Assembly: GCF_900107375.1 (NCBI RefSeq)
Contig: NZ_FNPT01000011.1
Coordinates: forward strand, 105,420-169,419
Source: Lysobacter sp. yr284
GTDB taxonomy: Bacteria; Pseudomonadota; Gammaproteobacteria; Xanthomonadales; Xanthomonadaceae
Direction of reading: 5' to 3'
Length of the DNA: 64,000 nucleotides
Shown: positions 56,130 to 64,000 of the stretch, in pieces
Position numbering within the stretch: position 1 is the stretch's first letter
Layout of the letters: every line of letters starts with the position of its first letter
Made by a program: the position numbers and the translations under genes
The notes under the pieces: generated by a model
Databases searched by the model: none
Told to the model about the DNA's origin: nothing
Seen by the model: only the letters and a program-made list of their open reading frames with translations

Positions 56130-57170
56130 ATGAGCCCGGACACGTTCGCCCTCGCCTCCCCGGCCGGCTTCTGGTCGCGCCTGGGCTGGTCGCTGTGGCC
56201 CGCGCGCTGCCTGGCCTGCGCCGAACCCGGCCTGCCCGGCTGCGACCTGTGCGCGGCCTGCTGGGCGCAATGGCCGCGCAGCGGACGCAGTTGCCTGGGA
56301 TGCGCGATGCCGCTGCGCGTGGATTCGGCCGGAGGGAACGACGGGGCCGGGACCTTCGACAGCTACAGCTACAGCGGTGGCGGTGGCGGTGGCGGTGGCG
56401 ACAATCGCAGCCGCAAGACCGCTGTCGATGCCATTTTCGATGCGGGTCTCGATACCGGTCCCAAGGCCGATCGCGCGTATCCAGACGATCGCGCCCGCCC
56501 AGGCGCCGACGCGCTTCACGACCGCTGCAACGCCTGCCGCGACGACCGCGCCTCGCCCTTGCACGAAGTGCGCGCTGCGGCCTTCTATCGCGCGCCGCTC
56601 GACCGCCTGCTGCCGCGCTTCAAGTTCCATCGCGACCTCGCCGCCGGCCGCTTGCTGGCGGCGACCATGGCGGCGGCGTTCGCATCGCGGGCGGCGGAAC
56701 TGATCGCGAACGCCGCGACCGCAGCGCCGCGGCAGCCCAGCGCGTGGCCCGACGACCGCCCGCAGGCGCGCGATACCGCCGGCGAACCTGAGCGCCGAAC
56801 CGCAGCCGCCGCGGGCGATACGCCGACCTTGGTACCGATCCCCCTGCACCGCGCGCGCCTGCGCGAACGCGGCTACGACCAGTCGCTGGAACTGGCCCGC
56901 CCGCTGTCGCGACGCCTGGGCCTGGCTTTATCCGCCAGCGGCCTGCATCGCGTCCGCGCCACCGCGCCGCAATCGCGCCTGGACGCCGCCCGGCGCCGGC
57001 GCAACCTGCGCGACGCCTTCGCCTGGACCGGCAACGCCGCGCCGCCGACGCACGCGATCCTCATCGACGACGTGATGACCACCGGCGCCACCCTGCACGC
57101 CGCCGCGCGGGCGCTGCGACGCGCCGGCGCGCAGCGCGTGGATGCCTGGGTGTGCGCGCGGACGCTCTAG
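56130..57170 (+). CDS. comF: ComF family phosphoribosyltransferase-like protein with long insertions
   Basis: A 346-residue ComF, about 100 longer than usual. The N-terminal zinc region has ARCLACAEPGL, CDLCAACW and CLGCAMP. The partner CNAC appears only at about 133, after a low-complexity insertion (residues 66-130) with eight Gly encoded by a GGTGGC repeat. The PRTase domain follows: VPIPLHRARLRERGYDQSLELARPLSRRL, then AILIDDVMTTGATLHAAARALRRAGA, the PRPP loop. A second disordered insertion is at 195-240. In naturally competent bacteria ComF helps uptake of transforming DNA. Confidence 0.9.
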   Translation: MSPDTFALASPAGFWSRLGWSLWPARCLACAEPGLPGCDLCAACWAQWPRSGRSCLGCAMPLRVDSAGGNDGAGTFDSYSYSGGGGGGGGDNRSRKTAVDAIFDAGLDTGPKADRAYPDDRARPGADALHDRCNACRDDRASPLHEVRAAAFYRAPLDRLLPRFKFHRDLAAGRLLAATMAAAFASRAAELIANAATAAPRQPSAWPDDRPQARDTAGEPERRTAAAAGDTPTLVPIPLHRARLRERGYDQSLELARPLSRRLGLALSASGLHRVRATAPQSRLDAARRRRNLRDAFAWTGNAAPPTHAILIDDVMTTGATLHAAARALRRAGAQRVDAWVCARTL

Positions 57171-58073
57171 GTGCGGGCTGCGCAAAAGTCCGGGGGCCGG
57201 CGCTTTTCGCAGCGACCCGAAACAAAAGCATCGGGCCCGAAGGCCCTCCCACTGCGCCGTGGAAGGACCTTCGGGCCCGACGCTTTCCGCGCCGCAGCGA
57301 CGCGGCACCCCTTATCGCGACCGATAGCGCGCGAAACGCGTCGACCGACCCGGCCGACGCCGCCAACGCCCTCATCCCTGAGCGAAGCCCTTCAGGCCCG
57401 ACGCCTTCAATCGACCGCAGCGCGGCTTCGACCCACGCGGAGCCGAAAACGTCGGGACTCAAGAGCCTCCCTGCTCCGCGCGTCGCGCTTCCTGCGCGAC
57501 GCGCGGCCCCCATGCCCTCCATGGCCTCGCACCAACCGGGCCCTGCATGGCCCCACCCCGGTGACGGCGTCCCTGCCGTCACGCGCGCCGTCCTGGGCGC
57601 AACCCCGATCGCGATCGCCCGCCATCCCTGGCGATGCTCCCTGCGCCGCGCCTGCTGGCGCGCCTGATCGAATCGAGCGGGTTCGTTTGGCCGACGTTCC
57701 CTGCCGTGGTCGGGGCCCGGCATCGCAAGTTCTCCACCGACGAGGATGCTTTGTCGCTTGCGATGCGTTCCCTGGCCCCCGATCCGCTCCCTCCTTGAGC
57801 GTGTGCTGCCGGCGGGATGTCCCTTCCCCGCCGCAGGCCGCCATTGTCGCCAACACAGGTCTCCTACATTGAGACCTGAGGGCGCAGCGACGGCCTGCAT
57901 CGGCCGGAACGCGGCGTGGAAACGGACGCGGCGTCCTTGCCTGCCCGCACCGCCGCAAGCGCGGCGGCGTCTCCACGGCGCACAGCATCGCGCGCCGCGG
58001 CCGGCCGCGTCAGTCGGCGGTCGGCGCGCGTGCGGGTAGGATTTTTCCGCTTGCGCAAACGCGCGCGTTGCGC
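57171..58073. repeat. 900-bp non-coding stretch with many GGGCCTTCAGGCCC-family repeats
   Basis: Holds an inverted pair at 57226-57290 (GCATCGGGCCCGAAGGCCC and reverse), single copies at about 57386-57411 and 57441-57475. The remaining 500 bp show no repeat, RNA gene or coding bias. Long ORFs entering from both sides are shadows. It separates comF from the convergent AtoE gene. Confidence 0.7.
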
Positions 58074-59513
58074 TTAGGGCATGACCGGCGGGTGGTAGGT
58101 CAGGGTCAGGCCGAGCAGCCACAGCAAGCCCAGCACCAGCGGGATGTGCACCAGCAACTGGATGAAGGTGAAGCCGACGATGTCGCGCGCCTTCAAGCCC
58201 AGCACGCCCAGCAGCGGCAGCATCCAGAACGGGTTGATCAGGTTCGGCAGTGCCTCGGCCGCGTTGTACACCTGCACCGCCCAGCCCAGGTGCACCTGCA
58301 GGTCGTTGGCGGCCTGCATCACGTACGGCGCCTCGATGATCCACTTGCCGCCGCCGGAGGGCACGAAGAAGCCGAGCACCGCCGAGTACACGCCCATCAC
58401 CAGGGTGAAGGTGTCGGTGCTGGCGATGTGCACGAACACGCTCGACAGGTGATGCGCCAGAGTCTGGCCGTCGGCGCCCTTGGCCGCGGTCAGCAGGCTG
58501 GCGATGCCGCCGTAGAGCGGGAACTGGATCAGCACGCCGCCGGTGCTGGGCACCGCGCGCGCGACCGCGTTGAGGAAACTGCGCGGGCGCCAGTGCAGCA
58601 ACAGGCCTACGGTGAGAAACAGGAAGTTGTAGGTATTGAGGCTGGCGATCGCGGTGACCAGCGGCTTGTGGCCGAACTCGTAGGCCAGCCAGCCCAGGCT
58701 CAGCGCGGCCAGCAGCACGGTGATCAGCGGGCTGTATTCGAGCCATTCGCCCGGGCGCGTGCGCGGCGGCAAGGCCGCGGCGTGGCGCTCGTCGGCGGCT
58801 AGGCGGTCGGCGCCTTCGAACTCGCGCGCGCGCTTGACCGAAGCGCCGCGCGGCGCGGTGACGAAGCACACCAGCAGCGAGACCGCGATCAGCGCCGCGG
58901 TCAGCGCGATCGACTGCCACAGGAAGATGGTTTCGCTGAAAGGCAGCACGCCGGTGATCGCAAGCAGGCCGGGCGGCATGCTCGCCGGGTTGGCCTGCAG
59001 CTGCGCGGCCGAGGAGCTCAGGCCCATCGCCCACACCGCGCCCAGGCCGAGGTAGGCCGCGGCGCCGGCGGCGCGGTAGTCCATGTCCAGGTCCTCGCGC
59101 CGCGCCAGCGCGCGCACCAGCAGGCCGCCGAACACCAGCGAAAACCCCCAGCTCAGCAGCGAGGTCAGCATGCTGACCAGGGCGACGTAGCAGATCGCGC
59201 CGCGGCCGCTGCGCGGGAAACGCGCCAGCGCGTCGATCAGCCGCGCCACCGCCGGCGCGGTCGCCACGACATAGCCGCCGATGACCACGAACGCCATCTG
59301 CATGGTGAAGGGAATCAGGCTCCAGTAGCCGTCGCCGAACGCGGCCGCGGTGGCGGTCGGCGTGGCGCCGAAGGCCAGCGCGGCGAGCGCGACCACGACC
59401 ACGCCGAGCGCGGCGAACACATAGGCATCGGGGAACCAGCGTTCGGCCCAGGCGGCGCTGCGCAGGGCGAAGCGGGCGAGCGGGCCGTCGGCGACGGGAG
59501 CGGCTGCGGTCAT
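58074..59513 (-). CDS. atoE: short-chain fatty acid transporter, AtoE family
   Basis: A 479-residue membrane protein of the AtoE (short-chain fatty acid transporter) family with about twelve helices. It begins FALRSAAWAERWFPDAYVFAALGVVVVALAAL. Later: SLIPFTMQMAFVVIGGYVVATAPAV, LLSWGFSLVFGGLLVRALAR, AYLGLGAVWAMGLSSSAAQLQANPASMP, FPLYGGIASLLTAAKGADG, and the highly conserved FFVPSGGGKWIIEAPYVMQAANDLQVHLGWAVQVYNAAEALPNLINPFWMLPLLGVLGLKARDIVGF. The E. coli member carries acetoacetate/short-chain acids. Single gene; no ato cluster is in the window. Confidence 0.94.
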   Translation of the reverse strand: MTAAAPVADGPLARFALRSAAWAERWFPDAYVFAALGVVVVALAALAFGATPTATAAAFGDGYWSLIPFTMQMAFVVIGGYVVATAPAVARLIDALARFPRSGRGAICYVALVSMLTSLLSWGFSLVFGGLLVRALARREDLDMDYRAAGAAAYLGLGAVWAMGLSSSAAQLQANPASMPPGLLAITGVLPFSETIFLWQSIALTAALIAVSLLVCFVTAPRGASVKRAREFEGADRLAADERHAAALPPRTRPGEWLEYSPLITVLLAALSLGWLAYEFGHKPLVTAIASLNTYNFLFLTVGLLLHWRPRSFLNAVARAVPSTGGVLIQFPLYGGIASLLTAAKGADGQTLAHHLSSVFVHIASTDTFTLVMGVYSAVLGFFVPSGGGKWIIEAPYVMQAANDLQVHLGWAVQVYNAAEALPNLINPFWMLPLLGVLGLKARDIVGFTFIQLLVHIPLVLGLLWLLGLTLTYHPPVMP

Positions 59514-59710
59514 GGCGGTGCGAAGTCCTGCGGTGGCCTGGGGATTGTCCGAGCGCTGCGGGCCCGGGCCACTTGGACTTTAGTCGGAATCGCCGGCTGC
59601 GGCGGCGCGCGCGGGCCATGGGCGACGGCGGCGATTGCGCGCCGGCGCCGCGGTTGCGGGTTCGCGGTCGCGGCTTGCGCCGCTGCTACAGGCAGGCCAT
59701 GCGGGAACCG

Positions 59711-60220
59711 TCAGGGCGTGCCGATGGTGGCGCGCGGCGACTTGCCGGAACCGATCACCGCCTCGGCCCGCAGCTCGAACGTCGCGCCTTTCGAATACAG
59801 CGCGCTGACCGCCACCGCCGTCCACGCGGGGTAGTGGTCCTTGAAGAACTCGCGATGCACCTTCAGCACCGGCGCGATCCGCTCGCGGAACTCGGCCTGG
59901 TCGCGGGCGACGTGGAAGCTCTGCAGCTCGACCACGTCGTCCAGGTCGGCGCCGGCGCTGCGCAGGTGCTTGCGCAGCTCGACGAACAGCGCGCGCGCCC
60001 GGGCTTCGTCGTCCGCGCCGTCCGGCGTGGGAATGCCGGACACGATGACCCGGTCGCCGATGCGCACCACCGGCGAGTAATGCAGCTCGCGGTACGAACC
60101 TTCCCAGCCCGGCGGCGCGAAGTGTTCGCGGGTCGCAGCGGCGGCGTCGGACCCGGCGGGCGCCGCGAGCGCGGCGCCGCAGGCGAACAACAAAGACACG
60201 GGCAGCAGGGATCTGGGCAT
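59711..60220 (-). CDS. exported RidA/YjgF family protein
   Basis: A 169-residue RidA-fold protein with a signal peptide (LLPVSLLFACGAALAAPAG). The domain has YRELHYSPVVRIGDRVIVSGIPTPDGADDEARARALFVELRKHLRSAGADLDDVVELQSFHVARDQAEFRERIAPVLKVHREFFKDHYPAWTAVAVSALYSKGATFELRAEAVIG. This matches the family core (YSPVV/VSG, L-x-x-AG-x-x-x-DDVV, Y-P-A-W-T-A-V). The usual active-site Arg of RidA is absent here (PAWTAV), so it is likely not an enamine deaminase. It is the second exported RidA relative in the window. Confidence 0.87.
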   Translation of the reverse strand: MPRSLLPVSLLFACGAALAAPAGSDAAAATREHFAPPGWEGSYRELHYSPVVRIGDRVIVSGIPTPDGADDEARARALFVELRKHLRSAGADLDDVVELQSFHVARDQAEFRERIAPVLKVHREFFKDHYPAWTAVAVSALYSKGATFELRAEAVIGSGKSPRATIGTP

Positions 60221-60386
60221 GGCGGCGCTCCGGCAACGGGTGCGGCCATTGCGCACCAGCGCGGCGGCACCGTCTTTGCCCGGCGTCGCGATTAGGTTGT
60301 GCAGCGCGCGCGAATGCGCGAGCGCGCATCGGCCGGCAGCGCACCGCGGGCGCCGCCGCCGCGAACGCGCGCCCGGCCCAGGCGGA

Positions 60387-61896
60387 TCAGTAATCGCCCG
60401 GATTCGGGCTGTAACGCACCGGCACCTGGATCGTCGCGCTGCCGCCCGGCGCCAGGTCCACCGTCAACGCCACGGCGTTGCCGCCGACCGTGCCGCCGCT
60501 GGCCGCGCCGCAGGCCGAACCGGGGCTGGCGGTGCACTGCCACACCGCGGCCAGGCTCATGCCGGCCGGCAAGGTGTCGCTGACCTGGGCGCCGGTCGCC
60601 GCGTCGCTGCCGTCGTTGTTGACGGTGATCGTGTAGGTGCGCGCGTCGCCCGGCGTGTAGGTGGCCTGGTTGTCGCTCTTGCTGATCCGCAACGCGGTCA
60701 CCAGCGCGCGGTTGGTGATGGTGCAGGTGAGGTCGTTGCCGGCGTTCGGGGTCAGCGTCCAGTCCACCGGGCCGGTGCCGGTCGGCCCGCCGGGCACCGG
60801 CACTGCGCCCGCGCTGCCGGCGTTGGCGACACAGGCGATGCTCTTCTGGTAACGCGAGAACGGCGTGCTGCCGGCGCTGAGCGCATCGCGCAGGGTGTAG
60901 CCGGTGCCCGACGCCAGCAGTTGCGCGCCGGTGCCGGCGCTGGTGCCGGCGCCGCTGGTGGCGGCGCTGGCAATCACGCTGGCGCCCTGCAGCAGGCTCA
61001 CGGTGAACTGGTCGGCGGCGTTGGCGCGCGCGGCCACCTGCTTGTTCAAGGTCACCCGCGCGTTGGCCAGGGTCAGCACGTGGTCCTCGACCTCGCCGTC
61101 GCTGGCGCTGCCGGTCGGCGTGGCGATCTGCGCGGCGTTGCTGGCGATGCGCAGGCGCAGGTAGCTGCGCCCGGTCTGCACGCCGGCCGGCACGGTCCAG
61201 TTGAGGTTGACTGTGCTCGTGCCGGAGCAGGTCGGGCTGTTGCTGGAGGCTTCGCCGGCGTCGTTGAAGTCGCCGTCGCGGTTGAAGTCGATCCAGCCGC
61301 GCACCGTGCCGGGCCCGGTGCAGGCGATCGCCGGCGAGGTGTAGGTCGTGCTCGGCAGCGCCGCGATCGTGCCCAGCGGCGCGGCGAAGGCGTCCTCGTC
61401 GTCGCTGCCGAGCAGATCGTCGCCGTCGGCGTTGGCCGAGAACTGGGCGACCGATTCGGAGTCCAGCGCGGTGCCCAGGCGCGTGCTCGGCGGCACCAGG
61501 TTGGCCAGGGCGAAACCGCTGGCGTGGATGTCGGTGGTGGTGCCCGCGGCCAGGGTGCCGCCGGTCCAGGTGAACTGGGCGAGGTGGACCGCGTCGCCGT
61601 AGCTGGCCGGCGCGTCGCCGTGGTCGGTGGAGTCCACCACCACCACGCCGACCGCCACCGCCGAGCCGCCGCCGCCGTGGAACTGCACGCTGGCGCGGGT
61701 CGCGTTCTCCATGAACGCCACGCCCATCGGGCCGGACGCGCAAGATGTTCTGCCGGAAGCGGCCGGCGCCGCCGGTGGCGAACTGGGCCTGCGCGACCAG
61801 CGGCGACAGCAGGGCGGCCAGGCCGAGGGCGGCGATCACGGCGGCGTGCGCAGCCAGACGGGCGCGCGGGCGGCGCGCGGAGAGGACGAGGGTCAT
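60387..61896 (-). pseudogene. broken GEVED/DUF11 surface protein: internal deletion and frameshift
   Basis: The 5' part (61896 to about 61750) encodes a signal peptide (LAAHAAVIAALGLAALLSPLVAQA) and QFATGGAGRFRQNIL in one frame. The remaining 446 codons (from about 61745 down to 60387) continue in another frame. They start ASGPMGVAFMENATRASVQFHGGGGSAVAVG, then a GEVED domain (STDHGDAPASYGDA, DEDAF, RGWIDFNRDGDFNDAGE, SDGEVEDHVL), a prealbumin-like fold and a DUF11 repeat (YTPGDARTYTITVNNDG). The usual intact family has about 150 residues between FRQNIL and ASGPM; here they are missing, and the junction is out of frame by one base. Confidence 0.82.
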
Positions 61897-62074
61897 GCGG
61901 ACTTCCGGTTCGAACGGCGGACGGACAACGCCGTGCGGCCGGGCCGCGCGCAGGAGCAGGTCCGGCGCCCTGTCCCCTGCCTAGGCGTGCCGCGAGTGTG
62001 CCAATCGGGCTGTCAACATCACTTGAAGTACGCAGTCCAGGGACGCGCGCCCGCTGTCCCAACCTGAACGATGT

Positions 62075-62986
62075 TCAGGCAACCGTTGTGGCGCTGCGCA
62101 GCAGGTAGTCCAGGGCCAGACCGGCAAAGATCGTCAGGCCGACCCAGTGGTTGTGCAGGAACGCGCGGAAGCAGCGCTCGCGCTCGCGTCCGCGCGCGAT
62201 GACGAACTCATACGCCACCAACCCCGCCGCCGCCGCGAGGCCGGCGTAGTACCACAGCCCCAGCCCGGCGCGCTGGCCGACCAGGCCCAGCGCGGCGAAC
62301 ATCAGCGCATAGAGCACGCCGATGGCGACCAGATCGAGTTCGCCGAACAGGATCGCGGTCGACTTCGAGCCCATCTTCAGATCGTCCTCGCGATCGACCA
62401 TGGCGTACCAGGTGTCGTATGCGGTCGACCACAGGATGTTGGCCACGTACAACAGCCACGCCACCGCCGGCACTTCGCCGCGCACCGCCGCGAACGCCAT
62501 CGGGATGCCCCAGCCGAAGGCCATGCCCAGGTAGACCTGCGGCAGATGGGTGTAGCGCTTGAGGTAGGGGTAGCTGGCCGCCAGCACCACGCCGACCGCG
62601 CTCATCAGCACGGTCAGCCGGTTGAGGGTCAGCACCAGCGCGAACGCCGCCAGCATCAAGGCCGCGAACACCGCCAGCGCCTCGCGCCCGCGCACCTCGC
62701 CGGTGGCCAGCGGCCGGTGCCGGGTGCGCTCCACGTGCGGATCCAGCCAGCGGTCGGCGTAATCGTTGATCACGCACCCCGCCGCCCGGGTCAGCCAGAC
62801 CCCGGCCGAGAACACGAACAGCACCCACAGCGACGGCATCCCGCCGGCCGCGATCCACAGCCCCCACCAGGTCGGCCACAACAACAGCAGCCACCCGATC
62901 GGGCGGTCGCCGCGGGTCAGCTTCCAATACAGCGACAGGCGCCGCCGCCAGTCCGGCGCGGGCAGGTGGGATTGGGCGCGATCCAT
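62075..62986 (-). CDS. ubiA: 4-hydroxybenzoate octaprenyltransferase
   Basis: A 303-residue membrane prenyltransferase joining the polyprenyl tail to 4-hydroxybenzoate in ubiquinone synthesis. NDYADRWLD (74-82) is the first Asp-rich motif, followed by [14 protein letters not shown]. The second is [27 protein letters not shown]. Eight or nine helices span the protein. [22 protein letters not shown] is the opening. It starts at ATG 62986 ([17 protein letters not shown]). Length matches (about 290-300). It is preceded by a tRNA-Arg gene on the opposite strand. Confidence 0.95.
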   Translation of the reverse strand: MDRAQSHLPAPDWRRRLSLYWKLTRGDRPIGWLLLLWPTWWGLWIAAGGMPSLWVLFVFSAGVWLTRAAGCVINDYADRWLDPHVERTRHRPLATGEVRGREALAVFAALMLAAFALVLTLNRLTVLMSAVGVVLAASYPYLKRYTHLPQVYLGMAFGWGIPMAFAAVRGEVPAVAWLLYVANILWSTAYDTWYAMVDREDDLKMGSKSTAILFGELDLVAIGVLYALMFAALGLVGQRAGLGLWYYAGLAAAAGLVAYEFVIARGRERERCFRAFLHNHWVGLTIFAGLALDYLLRSATTVA

Positions 62987-63194
62987 AGCCGCATAGAGTA
63001 GCGCGGCGGGGGCGGGGTGCTTGCCCCTGCAGAGGGGTTGAAGGCGTGCCGGGCTTGTCGGATTGGCGCGCTGGATCGGATGGTTGATGGGCGCTGGACC
63101 GGTCGGCCCGGCGCGGGTTTGGGCCTCGGCTCGGCTGGCGACTTCAGCGCTTTCGCATGGGCCCCGGGCCGTCGTGGCCGGCCGACCGGCCGGA

Positions 63195-63224
63195 TTCACC
63201 CAAACCGGCGGATTCCGCTATGAT
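63195..63224 (+). promoter_or_regulatory. promoter of tRNA-Arg
   Basis: TTCACC (63195-63200) and TATGAT (63219-63224) are spaced by 18 bases, a reasonable sigma-70-type pair (five of six matches in the -10). The tRNA starts 40 bases downstream. Confidence 0.55.
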
Positions 63225-63264
63225 GCACGGCCGCACGCCGCGACCCGGCGTCCGCGATCTCTAA

Positions 63265-63341
63265 GCGCCTGTAGCTCAGCCGGATAGAGTAGTGGCTTCC
63301 GAAGCCATTGGTCGGGGGTTCGAATCCCTCCAGGCGCGCCA
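63265..63341 (+). tRNA. tRNA-Arg (CCG)
   Basis: A 77-base class I tRNA with encoded CCA. Acceptor GCGCCTG/CAGGCGC, D-arm GCTCAGCCGGATAGAGT, anticodon stem GTGGC/GCCAT around TTCCGAA (anticodon CCG), T-arm GGGGGTTCGAATCCCTC. A standard site for phage or island integration at its 3' end. Confidence 0.97.
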
Positions 63342-63770
63342 ACTTCCCCAGTTCGAACCTCTCTATTTCGAGAGCAGCGACCGTCGAAAACGCCTTGTTT
63401 TCGGCGGTTTTCGCGTTTTGGCGTTGGACCAAGGTCGGCGCGATTTCGGCCGAAACGGGGCAGATCAACCCCACTTTTCTCTCTCTTTTCTCAGGGCGTT
63501 GGTTTTTTAGTCCAACGCGCGACTCCGCGTTTTCTTTTTTTTCAATGACTTAGCGTTGGTACAAATAGGGCGGTTTGATGGCATATATGCCCCTCAGAAT
63601 CGGGATCAAACCATCTGCCCATGCGTGCTTGCGAGATCCTCAGACCAGGACTATAAGTGCTGTGCCGGCTCGGCTGCGCGCCCCGGTGTTTTGCCTGCAT
63701 TGCCAATCGGCTCCAGGTGCCTGCTCTTCCGCTATGGCGGAGACAGGATTGCCTACCTCACGGAGCCGCT
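63342..63770. other. lower-GC stretch after tRNA-Arg
   Basis: 430 bp without a credible gene. Compared with the rest it has many T- and A-rich runs and little codon bias. It contains the terminator at 63514-63543, and just before that GCGTTGG/CCAACGC (63496-63518). No second copy of the tRNA 3' end is seen within the window. Confidence 0.6.
63514..63543 (+). terminator. rho-independent terminator
   Basis: AACGCG (63514-63519) pairs with CGCGTT (63526-63531) over CGACTC, followed by TTCTTTTTTTTC. It is about 170 bases after tRNA-Arg and could end that transcript. A competing hairpin GCGTTGG/CCAACGC overlaps the left side. Confidence 0.75.
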
Positions 63771-64000
63771 ATGCCCAACCTTCAAAGTCTTCGCGAACGT
63801 GCCTTCGTAGCCCAACAAGGCCGCTGCTGCTATTGCGGTCGTGCCATGTGGCTGCAATCTCCATCCGAACTTGATCTGCGGCCGTCCAGGGCGATGTCGC
63901 GGCGATGCACAGCGGAGCACTTGATCGCTCGTCACGAAGGCGGTCGTAACAGAAGGGAAAACATAGCTGCCGCTTGCTGGCTCTGCAATCAGCGTCGGCA
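63771..64000 (+). CDS. HNH endonuclease-like protein, 3' end outside window
   Basis: The first 76 residues of a protein. It begins MPNLQSLRERAFVAQQGRCCYCGRAMWL, with CCYCG as the first half of a zinc ribbon. RRCTAEHLIARHEGGRNRRENIAAACWLCNQRR follows, containing the EHL (HNH first His), GGxNxxxN and C-x-x-CN elements, the classical HNH nuclease layout. GGAG lies seven bases before the ATG. Codon use is much less GC-biased than elsewhere in the window, and it stands just beyond a tRNA and a terminator, so it may be accessory. The window ends before the reading frame does. Confidence 0.85.
   Translation, partial: MPNLQSLRERAFVAQQGRCCYCGRAMWLQSPSELDLRPSRAMSRRCTAEHLIARHEGGRNRRENIAAACWLCNQRR

Noticed and set aside
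55644..56849. A 401-codon minus-strand frame between bioB and comF
   Set aside because: Runs antisense into comF, contains translated GGTGGC repeat, and has no start signal or domain.
57061..59619. An 852-codon minus-strand frame covering the AtoE gene and the repeats
   Set aside because: Out of frame with AtoE, crosses intergenic repeats, and no motif is seen.
63308..63553. A short ORF starting inside tRNA-Arg
   Set aside because: It begins in the tRNA and reads through the terminator; composition is not coding.

Overview
The window is chromosomal DNA from a very GC-rich gammaproteobacterium. Gene content and style (an RTX-free, biotin/glutamate/ubiquinone housekeeping set, Rep helicase, PlsB with a long Ala/Pro-rich extension, spore-coat-U type chaperone-usher genes, many short lipoproteins, and two palindromic intergenic repeat families) fit the Xanthomonadaceae, most likely Lysobacter or a close relative. 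That assignment is inference from gene families and repeat style; no database comparison was made. Most genes have tight spacing, ATGA/GTGA overlaps and no sign of recent transfer. The exception is the last 650 bases, after tRNA-Arg, which are less GC-rich.

Layout. 1-2688: partial ttcA (minus), a small YdcH-like gene, and an overlapping three-gene run of unrecognised membrane-anchored proteins. 2689-6440: a repeat patch, a polytopic membrane protein, and a LuxR-type regulator divergent from a secreted protein. 6500-11000: plsB and a lipoprotein. 11334-15996: a chaperone-usher secretion operon (SCPU subunit, chaperone, usher, double-SCPU tip-like protein). 16414-19369: acid phosphatase, a secreted unknown protein, a secreted RidA, and a GNAT. 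19492-19997: five tRNA-Leu genes containing a 213-bp tandem duplication. 20337-29320: GNAT, DUF4272 protein, rep, tdk, a RlaP-like nucleotidyltransferase, GNAT plus NlpC/P60-like hydrolase, a His-rich sialidase-fold lipoprotein, and a DUF938 methyltransferase. 29515-34843: an Hsp70 relative divergent from a coupled mrfA-mrfB (yprAB) pair. 35173-37302: two I78 inhibitor lipoproteins separated by two long perfect hairpins, then a secreted barnase-type RNase with its barstar. 37513-39122: lipoprotein and MFS exporter. 39666-45876: gltBD with a possible 62-codon bridging ORF. 46001-49710: lipoprotein, folE, a small stress-type protein, and a membrane protein with a degenerate GGDEF domain. 49908-55544: a biotin block (bioB, bioF, bioH, bioC, DMT transporter), preceded by a BirA-type operator. 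56130-57170: comF. 57171-58073: repeat-rich non-coding DNA. 58074-62986: an AtoE transporter, a second secreted RidA, a broken GEVED/DUF11 surface-protein gene, and ubiA. 63265-64000: tRNA-Arg(CCG), a terminator, and the start of an HNH endonuclease gene.

How the genes work together. The clearest functional units are the biotin block (BioC/BioH make the pimeloyl moiety, BioF and BioB act downstream, with a predicted BirA operator 98 bp upstream of bioB), the glutamate synthase pair, the mrfAB DNA-repair pair, the RNase/inhibitor pair, and the chaperone-usher operon. No CRISPR array, complete mobile element, prophage or recognisable multi-gene defence island is present. The most unusual sequence signals are the two 29-bp-stem hairpins at 35527-35775, which differ at five stem positions, all compensated in the opposite arm. 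Next in interest are the duplicated tRNA-Leu array, the degenerate GGDEF domain that keeps its inhibitory site, and the 28-bp minisatellite whose last unit contains the folE stop codon.
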